42,923 nt of DNA from Sphingobacterium bovisgrunnientis (GTDB lineage Bacteria; Bacteroidota; Bacteroidia; Sphingobacteriales; Sphingobacteriaceae), in the NCBI RefSeq assembly GCF_009829085.1, contig NZ_WUQY01000033.1, positions 1 to 42,923 on the forward strand. Direction: 5' to 3'. The position numbers and the translations under genes are program-made. The notes beneath the pieces are model-generated. The model saw nothing but the letters and a program-made list of their open reading frames with translations, searched no databases and was not told where the DNA came from. Of this stretch, positions 1-9,607 are shown piece by piece (positions within the stretch are counted from its first letter, which is position 1; each line of letters starts with the position of its first letter).

Positions 1-108
1 ATATCGTCAGGAACTGGCGATTACACGGGCGGAGACTCAAATAAGACTTTGGCAACAAAGCACAAGTCTGTGAAGCCTGAAGCCCATTTGTCTTTAGCAA
101 ATGGGTAG
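1..108 (+). CDS. tnpB: TnpB C-terminal fragment (IS200/IS605 family), cut by the window edge
   Basis: Frame 1 is open from the window edge to a TAG stop at 106-108 and reads as the tail of an IS200/IS605-type TnpB, with the segment HKSVKPEAHLSLANG just before the stop. TnpB is an RNA-guided RuvC-like nuclease that accompanies the TnpA transposase. Only about 35 residues are visible, so the catalytic residues and zinc finger lie outside. The stop codon sits inside the right-end hairpin (82-106), the usual arrangement in this family, and this supports the call more than the short peptide does. Whether the upstream gene is intact, and whether a tnpA accompanies it, cannot be seen. Confidence 0.7.
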   Translation: MSSGTGDYTGGDSNKTLATKHKSVKPEAHLSLANG

Positions 109-113
109 TTCAC
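82..113 (+). mobile_element. Right end of an IS200/IS605-type element: hairpin plus TTCAC
   Basis: GCCCATTTG (82-90) and CAAATGGGT (98-106) form a 9-bp stem (one G-T pair) with a 7-base loop, followed by TAGTTCAC ending at 113. This matches the subterminal hairpin and cleavage-side sequence of IS200/IS605 right ends. In such elements the same region forms the 3' scaffold of the guide (omega/re) RNA, and the bases just after the end act as the guide. Here that would be the sequence starting at about 114. The exact element boundary is inferred. Confidence 0.6.
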
Positions 114-277
114 TAAAGGAAAATAGCTAATTAGAATAATCTTTCTAAAACGTCTTTCGTCGTTGTTTACATGTTAATGTATTACATACTCTCTTCTCTT
201 CGGACTAAACTAAAATGTGTATTAATGGTTCTATTTATACATCGAACCAAAAAATATAATTTAATCCTTATTAAAGC

Positions 278-1021
278 ATGCTTACGACAGAAAAAGAAAA
301 GCAAGAATCGACCGCATTTTACAAAGAAGCATTAGAAATGTTGGTAGCCAGTGATTGTCAATTTATGCTTGGTGGTGCATTTGCTATGTTTCAGTATACG
401 GGAATATTTCGAGACACCAAGGATTTAGATATTTTTTGCAAAAGCAGTGAGTATCCGCGGCTACTTAAATATTTTGCGGACAAAGGTTATCGTACAGAGG
501 TAACAGATGCCCGTTGGTTAGCCAAAGTTTTCCATGGTGACTATTTTATAGATATAATATTTGATACTGTTAATAATATCTGTACGGTGGATGATTCTTG
601 GTACGAGCGTGCAACTGTAGGAGAATTTGCCGCTGTACCTGTTAAGTTTATACCAGTTGAAGAGCTTATTTGGTGTAAAATTTATGTACAAAATCGAGAA
701 AGAAACGACAATGCAGATGTTAATCATATTCTGCTGAAATATGGCGCAAATGTGGATTGGGAAATCCTTTTTCAGCGCCTAGACACGCATTGGCATCTCC
801 TACTCGCACAACTTCTCATATTTCAATTTGTATATCCCTCAGAGTATAGAGATATTATTCCTAAATGGCTTTTTGATGAATTGATTCGGCGAGCTAATGA
901 ACAATATGACTTGCCTTCCCCTATTGAGCGTGTATGTAGAGGCCCTTTAATTGACCAAACACAATATCAAGTAGATGTAAAAGAATGGAATTATAAAAGC
1001 TACACTATAACCACTGTCTAA
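278..1021 (+). CDS. Nucleotidyltransferase-fold protein
   Basis: This 247-residue protein has the hallmarks of the polymerase-beta-like nucleotidyltransferase fold. A GG pair at residues 32-33 (LGGAFAMF) is followed by the metal-binding pattern KDLDIF with D49 and D51. A third acidic position probably lies in the FIDIIFD segment. It resembles the stand-alone bacterial nucleotidyltransferases annotated by fold only, some of which are toxin-like (AbiEii/MNT type); the substrate is unknown. There is no signal peptide, so it is cytoplasmic. The stop (1019-1021) is one base from the ATG of the phosphoesterase gene at 1023, so the two are almost certainly co-transcribed and possibly translationally coupled. 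The ATG at 278 is the first in frame after an AT-rich leader. Fold call fairly sure; function open. Confidence 0.72.
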   Translation: MLTTEKEKQESTAFYKEALEMLVASDCQFMLGGAFAMFQYTGIFRDTKDLDIFCKSSEYPRLLKYFADKGYRTEVTDARWLAKVFHGDYFIDIIFDTVNNICTVDDSWYERATVGEFAAVPVKFIPVEELIWCKIYVQNRERNDNADVNHILLKYGANVDWEILFQRLDTHWHLLLAQLLIFQFVYPSEYRDIIPKWLFDELIRRANEQYDLPSPIERVCRGPLIDQTQYQVDVKEWNYKSYTITTV

Positions 1022-1022
1022 T

Positions 1023-1760
1023 ATGGCCAATAGAAAGAAAACTAAAATTGCAGCCATGGCTGATATACATACAAAAATCACGGATAAAGGTATATTGAGA
1101 AATGCCTTCGAAGAAATAAATAAAAATGCAGATGTGCTTGTCATATGTGGTGATTTGACCGATACAGGGGATGAAGAAGAAGCGCAAATATTGGGCGAAG
1201 GACTCGAAGTGCTGCGTATTCCTGTGATTGGTGTTCTGGGAAATCACGATTACGAAAAAGGACGGCAAAAAGTAATTAAGCAAATACTATCAGAACATAA
1301 GATGACAATATTAGATGGTGAATCTATTGTCGTACAGGATGTAGCCTTTGCTGGAGTAAAAGGATTTGGTGGAGGCTTTGAACATTATATGTTGTCTTTA
1401 TTCGGAGAAGATATGATGAAACAATTTGTTCACGAGGCAGTTAATGAATCTTTGCAATTGGATCGAGCCCTTACGCGATTAGAACAGGAATGTCCCGATT
1501 TGCCCAAAGTGGTGTTAATGCATTATGCACCTATAAAAGATACCATCATCGGCGAACCAGAACAGCTTTTCCCATTTTTAGGATCATCACATTTAGCTGA
1601 ACCATTAGCCCGTAGGCAGGTATCACTCGCTTTTCATGGCCATGCACATGCCGGCACGCACAAGGGGCAAACAACTAGTAAAATTCCTATATACAATGTT
1701 TCGCTACCAGTATTAAGGAAAATAAATAAGGAGCAACATTATATTATTGTAGAAGTATAA
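1023..1760 (+). CDS. Calcineurin-like metallophosphoesterase
   Basis: A 245-residue protein with the full metallophosphoesterase signature: DIH (D14, H16), GDLTD (D44), GNHD (N74, H75), a later HYAPI and the C-terminal GHAHAG. These residues bind the two-metal centre that hydrolyses phosphoester bonds. No signal peptide or membrane segment is seen, so it should act in the cytoplasm. The substrate (nucleotide, nucleic acid or phosphoprotein) cannot be told. It lies one base after a nucleotidyltransferase-fold gene; a transferase paired with a phosphodiesterase suggests that the second enzyme could reverse or process what the first one makes, but this is inference. The family call is secure. 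Confidence 0.9.
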   Translation: MANRKKTKIAAMADIHTKITDKGILRNAFEEINKNADVLVICGDLTDTGDEEEAQILGEGLEVLRIPVIGVLGNHDYEKGRQKVIKQILSEHKMTILDGESIVVQDVAFAGVKGFGGGFEHYMLSLFGEDMMKQFVHEAVNESLQLDRALTRLEQECPDLPKVVLMHYAPIKDTIIGEPEQLFPFLGSSHLAEPLARRQVSLAFHGHAHAGTHKGQTTSKIPIYNVSLPVLRKINKEQHYIIVEV

Positions 1761-1786
1761 CTAAAAACCGGAATTAAGCTTTAGGA

Positions 1787-4645
1787 TTACAAAGTAGAGA
1801 GGTATTCACCTAAGCTTATCTTAGTAGGTATGTTTAATTTTTTTCTAAGACGATAACGGTGTATTTCAACACCTCTTACAGAGATACTTTGTAATTGAGC
1901 AATTTGTTTAGTCGAAAAATTGAGCCTTAAATAAGCACAAACTTTCAAGTCATTACGAGAGAGTTCAGGATGCTTTTGTTTTAACCTACTGAAGAAACCA
2001 TCATTTAGTTCATCAAAATGCGATGCAAACTGATCCCAATGGGTAGTATTGTTTTCTACATCCTTAAGTAGGGATGTAATGCGACTTAAATCGGTATCCT
2101 GATCGATATGGGCAAATTTCGAAAGCTCCACACGTAATTTTGTTAGCGCGCCAGAATTTTCCATAAGCTGCATACTTGTGCTTGCAAGTTCTTTGGTTTT
2201 AGCCAATACTTCATGCTCCAATTTCTCATTCTGTAGCTTTACAATTTCTTTTTCATTTTTATCTACTTCCAATTGATGAATATATCGAAGTTGTTCCATT
2301 TCTTTTTCATACTTGAGTTGCTGATTTTCCCATGCTCTTTTTTGCATGTTATACGCGTAATAAATGACTAGTATAAGAAGAAAAAAATAGAACATATAAG
2401 CCCATATGGACTTATACCAAGGTGGTAATATGCGAAAATGAAAGGAGCTAATCTCTGATTCTTGATTGAGGTTATTTTTAACTTTTATCTTGAAGTTATA
2501 TATCCCACTCGGAAGATTTGTATAATCCTTTTCTGTATTACTAGACCAAGGAGACCATGTCTTGTCGTAACCTTCCAACCAAAAACTATAGGACACATGT
2601 TCATAAATCCCAAAATTGGGAGACGAAAACTCAAAATGGAATGAGTTATACATGGAATTCAATACAATAAGGTCTTTCTCTGTAGTCCCTCCATGTAGTA
2701 CGCTATCTTGATTTCCTATGGCAACTATAGAAGAAATTAACGCTTTAGGACGCGATCTTTCCTTCATATACTTTTGAAAATTCACATGCAAAATACCTTT
2801 TTCAGATCCGATGTACACATTTTGATCATCGTAAGCATATATATTTTCAAATCCAGAGGTATGCATACCTTCTATTTCTGGGAAATAGATTATTTCATAT
2901 TTCTTTGTATCATAATCCAGTTTAGCTACACCAACTTTTTTTTCACTACAAAACCAAATATTCCCTTTACGGTCTTCCATCAGGTATTTTACTGGAATAT
3001 TATTGAAGACATCTAGACGCGGGGACGCATAAAACCTACCTTGTGCATCATCATATTCATAAAGACCATTTTGGGTAGCGAATACAATTCCTTGCCCAAT
3101 TTTATATACATAATTTTGATAGCTGGACGGTAATCCCTCCTTTTGTGTAAAAAGCTTAGTATCGTAATTGGTTTGAGCCTCGTTTATTTTAATCTGGTAT
3201 ATTCCACGGTAAGGATGAGATGCCCAAATATATTTATCATCCAATTCTAAGAAACGAAATGAGTCAAATGTTCCTTTCAGTTTACGAATCAAACTGAATT
3301 TATTTCCATCATACCCAAGCAAATCAAGTCCATGATATGTACCCACCAAACTATATTTGATGGGATATACGGCAGATAATGGCAATGTAAGCCAAGAGCC
3401 GACACCGTTAATTATTGGATTTATTTTATCTTCTGTGATTTCTAGTATGCCTGTATTATGGGTTAACAACAAATGTCCATTCAATTCATTCAAGCGCCAT
3501 GCCTCTCCACCATCGCTACCGTTTACCAATTGAAATTTTCCAGGTGATTGACTTTGATCAGCAATATTCTTATCTAACATCGCCCTATACACACCATTGG
3601 ATGAAGACAAATAAAGACTATTATCAAATACACGAGTTGAATACCCAGTGACATCGTATTCAATGTTTGGACGAAGGTAGCGTATACCAGCTCCATAACT
3701 TATTACTGCGATAGCGTTATCTATAGCGGCCCAAATATTTTGCTGATTGTCAACAAATACAGTCGAAACATTTTTATTCGATAAACCTTCAGTAACACCG
3801 ATTTGTTCTAAGAATTTACCTTCACGTAAGGTTCGAATCATACACCCATCCGTAGCAGTAGCAAATACATATGTATAGTCATCAATCTTCGCAAATGAAG
3901 GGGTGTATAAGGTGTGACTTGGTGAAGCCAAATGCTGTGTCAGATTCTTATTGTGTAGTAAAAATGATTTGTTGTTCTGCAAAAACACTAGCGTACTATC
4001 CTTAGTAATGTCTAATATTCCAGCGATTTTGGCCTTTTGAAAATGTGTTGCTTTGGCCACATTAATCCATTGGTTATTCTCAAAAGACAATAAACCATTT
4101 TCTCGTTCTTGTGCATACAATTTGCCTGATACATGGTCCATATATTCCCACTCCACTGATGCAGGATACACTTTTATTTTATTGGACTGGAAACAGAAAA
4201 TATAATTGGATGACATAAAGTAAATGCCATTTTCATATTCTACCGTATACCAAACATCTGCAAACTGTCGATAGGCTTCAGGAATTAGCGAATATAGTGA
4301 TGTATATTGGAGTCCAGTCTGTTTGGTTTGTTCAAAATACCCAAATTCTCCTTGACCACCGACATAGATTCGATCTTTGTCAGCAATGTAAATCGAACGA
4401 ACTATTGTCTGATTGGGTAATTTGTATTGTTTCCAATATTTTCCATCAAAAGTCAACAGACCTTCATTATTACCAAAATACATTATGCCTTTGCTATCTT
4501 GACGGATATCATAAGTGCGACTCCCACCCTGAAAAACAGACTTTCCATAATTATTTACAAGCGGAGCACCTAATGGATTTTGAGCCATAACAGTACGAAA
4601 ACCTAGAAAAAATAAACAGAATACAAGTAGGTTTAATCGATTCAT
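1787..4645 (-). CDS. Membrane propeller sensor with Y_Y_Y domain and LuxR-type HTH
   Basis: A 952-residue sensor-regulator. A signal peptide (residues 1-21, ending at AQ) leads to a long periplasmic beta-propeller region of the two-component-regulator propeller type, then a Y_Y_Y (triple-tyrosine) domain at roughly 665-740, one transmembrane helix (about 742-764), a charged coiled coil and a C-terminal LuxR-like helix-turn-helix (LSRNDLKVCAYLRLNFSTKQ onward). There is no histidine kinase or receiver domain, so a periplasmic signal would pass straight through the membrane to the DNA-binding domain. It is divergent from the susC gene at 4827 with a 181-base gap and is the obvious regulator of that locus; the ligand is presumably an oligosaccharide released from the substrate. 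Architecture secure; target inferred. Confidence 0.88.
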   Translation of the reverse strand: MNRLNLLVFCLFFLGFRTVMAQNPLGAPLVNNYGKSVFQGGSRTYDIRQDSKGIMYFGNNEGLLTFDGKYWKQYKLPNQTIVRSIYIADKDRIYVGGQGEFGYFEQTKQTGLQYTSLYSLIPEAYRQFADVWYTVEYENGIYFMSSNYIFCFQSNKIKVYPASVEWEYMDHVSGKLYAQERENGLLSFENNQWINVAKATHFQKAKIAGILDITKDSTLVFLQNNKSFLLHNKNLTQHLASPSHTLYTPSFAKIDDYTYVFATATDGCMIRTLREGKFLEQIGVTEGLSNKNVSTVFVDNQQNIWAAIDNAIAVISYGAGIRYLRPNIEYDVTGYSTRVFDNSLYLSSSNGVYRAMLDKNIADQSQSPGKFQLVNGSDGGEAWRLNELNGHLLLTHNTGILEITEDKINPIINGVGSWLTLPLSAVYPIKYSLVGTYHGLDLLGYDGNKFSLIRKLKGTFDSFRFLELDDKYIWASHPYRGIYQIKINEAQTNYDTKLFTQKEGLPSSYQNYVYKIGQGIVFATQNGLYEYDDAQGRFYASPRLDVFNNIPVKYLMEDRKGNIWFCSEKKVGVAKLDYDTKKYEIIYFPEIEGMHTSGFENIYAYDDQNVYIGSEKGILHVNFQKYMKERSRPKALISSIVAIGNQDSVLHGGTTEKDLIVLNSMYNSFHFEFSSPNFGIYEHVSYSFWLEGYDKTWSPWSSNTEKDYTNLPSGIYNFKIKVKNNLNQESEISSFHFRILPPWYKSIWAYMFYFFLLILVIYYAYNMQKRAWENQQLKYEKEMEQLRYIHQLEVDKNEKEIVKLQNEKLEHEVLAKTKELASTSMQLMENSGALTKLRVELSKFAHIDQDTDLSRITSLLKDVENNTTHWDQFASHFDELNDGFFSRLKQKHPELSRNDLKVCAYLRLNFSTKQIAQLQSISVRGVEIHRYRLRKKLNIPTKISLGEYLSTL

Positions 4646-4770
4646 AATGTAAGCAATAGGCTAATGATGTATTGTTGAAGTAGGCTAAATATAGCTAATT
4701 TAATGCAAACAAGCGTACATGATGTATAAATGATGTAGTATAAGACTAGGTTTTAACTTACCATTGCACC

Positions 4771-4778
4771 TAATTTTG
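4771..4778 (+). promoter_or_regulatory. Candidate -7 box upstream of susC
   Basis: TAATTTTG matches the Bacteroidota -7 consensus TAnnTTTG, 48 bases before the susC ATG. A T-rich tract lies about 20 bases upstream, where the -33 element should be, but it is not a clean TTTG. It sits in the divergent gap, where the propeller/LuxR regulator could bind. Confidence 0.45.
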
Positions 4779-4826
4779 AGTAACTGAATTATAAACCAAT
4801 TTTCTACACTTTTAATTTTAGCGTGC

Positions 4827-7800
4827 ATGAAAAACAAATTACTGAGCTATGCCTTAGTTATTACAATGTCTTTTATACCTGGAATCATTCTAGCACAAAC
4901 AAAGACTATAACGGGCAAGATTTACAATGAACAGGGAGCCGCCATTGCAGCAGCGACCATACGTGTTAAAAACACAAACACTAGTGGAACAAGTAGTACA
5001 GATAACGGAACCTACACCCTCCAAGTTTCAGAATCAGCAGATTCATTAATTGTTTCTGCAATAGGCTATTCAACCAATACTGTCGCTATCCGTGGCAATG
5101 TGATTGATATACAATTACTCGTGAGCAGTGCTCAAAATTTAGATGAAGTCATTGTCGTTGGGTATGGTACGCAGCGTAAAGGAGATCTGACTGCGCCTAT
5201 TGCAACCGTCGATATGCAGGAAGTATTGAAAAGAACAGTGTCCTCTCCTATGGATGCATTGCAAGGAAGTGTAACAGGTTTACAAATTGTGAGTGCAGGC
5301 GCTCCCGGATCTACACCTACGGTTCGTATTCGTGGTGTAGGCTCATTTAATAACGAAAGCCCGCTTTATGTTGTTGATGGAATGTTTATGGATAATATTA
5401 ATTTCCTTAATCCCAATGACATTGCTGATATATCCGTATTAAAAGATGCTTCGGGTGCAGCTATTTATGGTGTGCGTGCTGCAAATGGAGTGATTATCGT
5501 CACAACTAAGAAAGGTACGTTGAATATGAAAACAAAAGTTAGCTACACGGGCTATGCAGGCGTTCAATCCGCTACCAACTTACTCAAAATGGCAAATGGA
5601 GAACAGTATGCAAAATACGCGAGTGCTGTGGGTAATCAAGCTATAGTAGACAACTCCATCACAAAATTTGGCGGGCAGAATGGCGTTCCAACGACCAATA
5701 CCGATTGGTACAACGAGTTATTACGTTCAAACGCATTAATTCAAAACCACAATATCGATGTCCAAGGCGGTAGTGATAAGATTACTTATTCCTTCGGTAT
5801 GAATTATGTGGATCAAGATGGAATCATGGATGCGAAGAATTACGATAGAAAATATAATATTCGCACCCAAACAGAAGCACGAGTAGCACCGTGGTTGAAG
5901 CTTGGATTCACTGCACATTTAAATAATTTCAATGCTTTCTCCCCAAATAGTACGGCTTTCAGACAGGCATACTTCGCTTCGCCACTTTACCCGTCCTATG
6001 ATCCAAATTTGGAATTAGCAGATCCAGTAAAGTTTGGTTCTAGCACTAGTCTAGGAATGACGTCAGGCTTTTGGTTTAATAACCCATTGGCTACGGCATA
6101 TTACAACCATAATGCGACTAAAGGTATACAAATTTTGCCAAGCGCGTACATAGAAGCTCAATTTTTAGAAAACAAACTAACTTTTAGGTCGCAATTAAGT
6201 CAACGCTACCAGTCCACACATAATATTCAATACAGTCCAGTATACTATATCGATAATGATCAGCGTAACCAACGGTCGTATTTACGTTCTGGACAAGGAA
6301 GAAATAGCAATTATATTGTTGATAATTTGTTGACTTACAAAGATGGTGCGGACAAACATCATTGGACAATCTTGCTAGGTCAATCTACACGTGAAGAGCG
6401 TTGGCGCGAAACCTGGGTATCGGCGAATGATGTTCCGCAGGCTGAAGAATTTTGGTATGTAGGGCAAGGTGCGCAAGGTATTGGATCGGCAACTGGCTAT
6501 GGTGAAGGAGGACTTCGTAATGCAGGCGTATCATTCTTCACAAGAGGTACTTATGATTACGACAATAAATATTTATTAACTGCGACATTCCGTGCAGATG
6601 GTAGTTCCAAATACCAAACTAAGTGGGGCTATTTTCCTTCTGTAGGTCTAGGATGGGTAATAAACCGTGAGAAGTTCATGGAAGATCAATCCCTATTTGA
6701 TCTATTGAAAATAAGAGGAAGCTGGGGACTGTTGGGTAATGATGGTATTCAACCCAATGCTGGCTATGGTATCGTGAATTCAGGTAATAATTTCTCCGGT
6801 GTATTTGGTAGTACAGGATCAGCAAACGGTGTCCGTGAACCGGGTTATCGTGTAGGCAGGTTCTTCACACAAGTACGTTGGGAAGTCGTGGAAGAATGGG
6901 ATGCAGGTCTTGACTTTGCCTTATTAAATAATCGTCTTGAAGGTACTGTAGATTACTACTACCGCCAGACCAATGACCTTGCTTTTAGCCGCCCTATTCC
7001 ATTTATGTGGGATCGCGTCTATGGAAACTGGGGATCTGTTGCAAACAGCGGCTGGGAAGTTTCGTTAAATTGGAAAGATCAAGTTGGACAGTTCGCCTAT
7101 AAATTAGGAGCAAATGCGACTACATTAAACAATAAAGTACTTGATATTGGTGCATTATCTAATATTCAAAATGGATTCCCTGAATGGAGTGCTGAATTTC
7201 CAACACGTATAGTGCCAAATGAACCAATTAATTATTACTACGGTTATGAAGTTGCAGGAGTTTATCAAAATCAAGCTGAAATAGCAGCAGACCCAATCGC
7301 AAGTGCATACAATGAAGCGAACCCTGGTGCGCCAATTCAACCCGGTTATTTGCGCTACAAAGATCAGAATAGCAATGGCGAATTGGATGAAGCAGACCGT
7401 ATTAACCTAGGAAACTACCTACCTAAATTAACGTATGGTTTCAATATTGGAATGTCGTATCAAAAATTTGATTTGAGTGTTGCCTTACAAGGTGTTGCTG
7501 GAAATAAAATCCACAACCTAAACCGTGCTATGCGTAGAAAATATCCACAAATGAATGCGGATGCAGCTTTTATGGATAACCTGTGGACGGCAGAAGGTTC
7601 TACAAACGAATATCCATCGGCGCAAGGTTCTGTAGCATCTTGGAATCTACAAGCAAGTTCTTTCTTTGTAGAAAGCGGCGCATATTTACGTATTCAAAAT
7701 ATACAGTTAGGTTACAACTTTAATTTAAATACTATTCCTGTTCGTGTATTCGCTACTGCCGATCGTCCTGCGATATTCACACGCTATAATGGATTTACAC

Positions 7801-7883
7801 CAGAAGTGTCAGGAATGGGCTTTGATACGAATGTATACCCTATTGCATCCACGTACAGTTTCGGTTTTAATGTGACATTCTAA
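4827..7883 (+). CDS. susC: SusC-like TonB-dependent outer-membrane receptor (putative beta-glucan locus)
   Basis: A 1018-residue SusC/RagA-type transporter. In order: signal peptide ending near ILAQ (about residue 23), a carboxypeptidase-D-regulatory-like domain (ITGKIYNEQGAAIAAA...), a TonB box-like stretch (DEVIVVGYG), the plug with VRIRGVGSF, PLYVVDG and GAAIYGVRAANGVIIVTT, and a 22-strand barrel ending in a terminal phenylalanine (FNVTF) as the BAM complex requires. It imports oligosaccharides captured by its SusD partner using TonB energy. The susD gene follows 31 bases later and a GH16-containing glycosidase after that, so the likely cargo is beta-1,3-glucan or a related glucan. There is no STN domain, which fits control by the LuxR-type sensor rather than by an anti-sigma factor. 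Confidence 0.93.
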   Translation: MKNKLLSYALVITMSFIPGIILAQTKTITGKIYNEQGAAIAAATIRVKNTNTSGTSSTDNGTYTLQVSESADSLIVSAIGYSTNTVAIRGNVIDIQLLVSSAQNLDEVIVVGYGTQRKGDLTAPIATVDMQEVLKRTVSSPMDALQGSVTGLQIVSAGAPGSTPTVRIRGVGSFNNESPLYVVDGMFMDNINFLNPNDIADISVLKDASGAAIYGVRAANGVIIVTTKKGTLNMKTKVSYTGYAGVQSATNLLKMANGEQYAKYASAVGNQAIVDNSITKFGGQNGVPTTNTDWYNELLRSNALIQNHNIDVQGGSDKITYSFGMNYVDQDGIMDAKNYDRKYNIRTQTEARVAPWLKLGFTAHLNNFNAFSPNSTAFRQAYFASPLYPSYDPNLELADPVKFGSSTSLGMTSGFWFNNPLATAYYNHNATKGIQILPSAYIEAQFLENKLTFRSQLSQRYQSTHNIQYSPVYYIDNDQRNQRSYLRSGQGRNSNYIVDNLLTYKDGADKHHWTILLGQSTREERWRETWVSANDVPQAEEFWYVGQGAQGIGSATGYGEGGLRNAGVSFFTRGTYDYDNKYLLTATFRADGSSKYQTKWGYFPSVGLGWVINREKFMEDQSLFDLLKIRGSWGLLGNDGIQPNAGYGIVNSGNNFSGVFGSTGSANGVREPGYRVGRFFTQVRWEVVEEWDAGLDFALLNNRLEGTVDYYYRQTNDLAFSRPIPFMWDRVYGNWGSVANSGWEVSLNWKDQVGQFAYKLGANATTLNNKVLDIGALSNIQNGFPEWSAEFPTRIVPNEPINYYYGYEVAGVYQNQAEIAADPIASAYNEANPGAPIQPGYLRYKDQNSNGELDEADRINLGNYLPKLTYGFNIGMSYQKFDLSVALQGVAGNKIHNLNRAMRRKYPQMNADAAFMDNLWTAEGSTNEYPSAQGSVASWNLQASSFFVESGAYLRIQNIQLGYNFNLNTIPVRVFATADRPAIFTRYNGFTPEVSGMGFDTNVYPIASTYSFGFNVTF

Positions 7884-7914
7884 GCTATTTTAAGAAATAA
7901 TTAAGAAGAAATTT

Positions 7915-9459
7915 ATGAAAGCTTTAAAATATATACTACTCAGCAGCTGCATAGGACTAGTAAGTCTACATACGAGTTGCGAAAAGTTTTTAGATAAACC
8001 GTTGGAAAATCAACAGCGTTCCGAAGAAATTGATTACACCAATTTAGCATACATGTACGCGCCTGTATCTGGTGTGTACAGATCTGCAGCAGATGACAAT
8101 CTTGTACATTGGATTGACCTTTCTATACGTGCTATGCGTGATGATGATTACCAACAAGGTGCGCCTAATCCAAACGATAACCCCGAATTGATGGGAATCA
8201 AAAACTTTCAAAGTGATGTGACCATTCAATCGTATTGGGGACTAAATCAATCCTGGATCAGTTATTACAGCTTAGCTATTGCAGCGAATAATGCTTTGAT
8301 GGAATTGGATGAATTTGAAAAGAATATTCCGTCAGGTAATGCAGAACAATTAAAACTCAACAAACAGTACAAAGCTGAAGTTCGTTTCTTACGCGCTTAT
8401 GCACACCTTTTAGCATCGCGCATTTTTGGTGATGTCCCTATTCTATCCGACAGTGGAGATATTGCACGACTGACGACCATTGGCAAGAGTACAATGGCTG
8501 AAGTCCGTGAATTTATCATCAATGAGATGAATGATTGTATTGCTGATTTAGAAGATGCACGTCCAAATCAGTCCAAACATACCGGTGCTGTGACAAAATA
8601 TTCTGCTTTATTGTTGAAAGCAAAGGCTGCAACAGATTTAGCGAAAAATGACAATGCAAGTCCGTATTGGGATCAAGTGCTAGAGGCTACCGATCAGATA
8701 ATTCAAAGTGGAAAGTTTTCGCTTTATACGGATTTATATAACTTATTCAAGAAGCCAGGAAAATTAAGCAATGAATCCTTATTCGAGTTACAATATTCTG
8801 ATTTTGGTGTAGGTACAGGAGATATCGTGCGCCCAGGTGTAGACTGGGGGACTTTCTTCAGGTGGCAAGGACCGTCGGGTAATCAACGTGGTAGCGCAAT
8901 ATCAGGCGCAGGCTGGATTCCTCCTTCACAGAATATCGTAGATTTCTTGACGACCAGAGGTGACGCATTGCGATTAAAAACGACCATCTTAAGATATGGC
9001 GCGACAGAAGACACCTTTGTGGAAACTCCAGATGGCGACAAAATCTACGGCAATCCTTTCGGAATAAAATACTTCAACGGTAAAGCATATATGCCCGCCA
9101 ATCAAATGACGGAAGGAAGATTAGAATACGGAGCGAATAACAATGTACGCATATTGCGTTATGCTGATGCCCTTTTGTTGAATGCTGAAGCACGTGTACG
9201 CAAAGGTCAAAATGGTGACACGCCGTTTAATCTCGTACGCACAAGAGCTAATATGTCTACTATCACAGGTGTCACCTTGGATCAAATCTTGGACGAACGC
9301 CGAGCAGAGTTTGCATGTGAATGGTGGGGAGAGCGTTTCAATGACTTGGTACGTACAGGCCGTGCGCAGCAAGTGTTTGGTTCTAAATTTACACCAGGAA
9401 AAAGCGAATATGTGCCTATTCCGCAAACACAAATTGACGCTAACTCTAATTTCAAATAA
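7915..9459 (+). CDS. susD: SusD/RagB-family surface glycan-binding lipoprotein
   Basis: A 514-residue lipoprotein with a signal peptide and lipobox ending at C22 (SLHTSC), followed by the EKFLDKP start typical of mature SusD proteins. The interior shows the helical TPR-like SusD core (KAEVRFLRAYAHLLASRIFG is a family hallmark) and the C-terminal SusD/RagB region with ILDERRAEFACEWWGERFND. It forms the lid of the SusC transporter and captures glycan at the cell surface. It lies 31 bases after susC in the same direction. A strong hairpin follows at 9497-9531, so expression of the downstream enzyme may be lower than that of susCD. Family call secure; ligand inferred from the neighbouring glycosidase. 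Confidence 0.93.
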   Translation: MKALKYILLSSCIGLVSLHTSCEKFLDKPLENQQRSEEIDYTNLAYMYAPVSGVYRSAADDNLVHWIDLSIRAMRDDDYQQGAPNPNDNPELMGIKNFQSDVTIQSYWGLNQSWISYYSLAIAANNALMELDEFEKNIPSGNAEQLKLNKQYKAEVRFLRAYAHLLASRIFGDVPILSDSGDIARLTTIGKSTMAEVREFIINEMNDCIADLEDARPNQSKHTGAVTKYSALLLKAKAATDLAKNDNASPYWDQVLEATDQIIQSGKFSLYTDLYNLFKKPGKLSNESLFELQYSDFGVGTGDIVRPGVDWGTFFRWQGPSGNQRGSAISGAGWIPPSQNIVDFLTTRGDALRLKTTILRYGATEDTFVETPDGDKIYGNPFGIKYFNGKAYMPANQMTEGRLEYGANNNVRILRYADALLLNAEARVRKGQNGDTPFNLVRTRANMSTITGVTLDQILDERRAEFACEWWGERFNDLVRTGRAQQVFGSKFTPGKSEYVPIPQTQIDANSNFK

Positions 9460-9496
9460 GCGTATTCTCTAACACAAACAATACTATTAATTTATA

Positions 9497-9531
9497 GGGA
9501 TTGCTATACATATAATTAGTATAGCAATCCC
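9497..9531 (+). terminator. Perfect 13-bp hairpin between susD and the glycosidase gene
   Basis: GGGATTGCTATAC (9497-9509) pairs perfectly with GTATAGCAATCCC (9519-9531) around a 9-base AT loop and is followed by TTTCTT. It lies 37 bases after the susD stop and about 76 before the glycosidase ATG. It could be a leaky terminator that lowers enzyme expression relative to susCD, or an mRNA 3'-end stabiliser. Confidence 0.65.
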
Positions 9532-9607
9532 TTTCTTCCACAGCGTAAAGTATCACACGAATGCTTAAATTTATAATCCAATTACATACGTATCTAAATT
9601 GCTTCTC

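Noticed and set aside
9599..9607. TTG start for the glycosidase
   Set aside because: The ATG nine bases later gives a better signal peptide.
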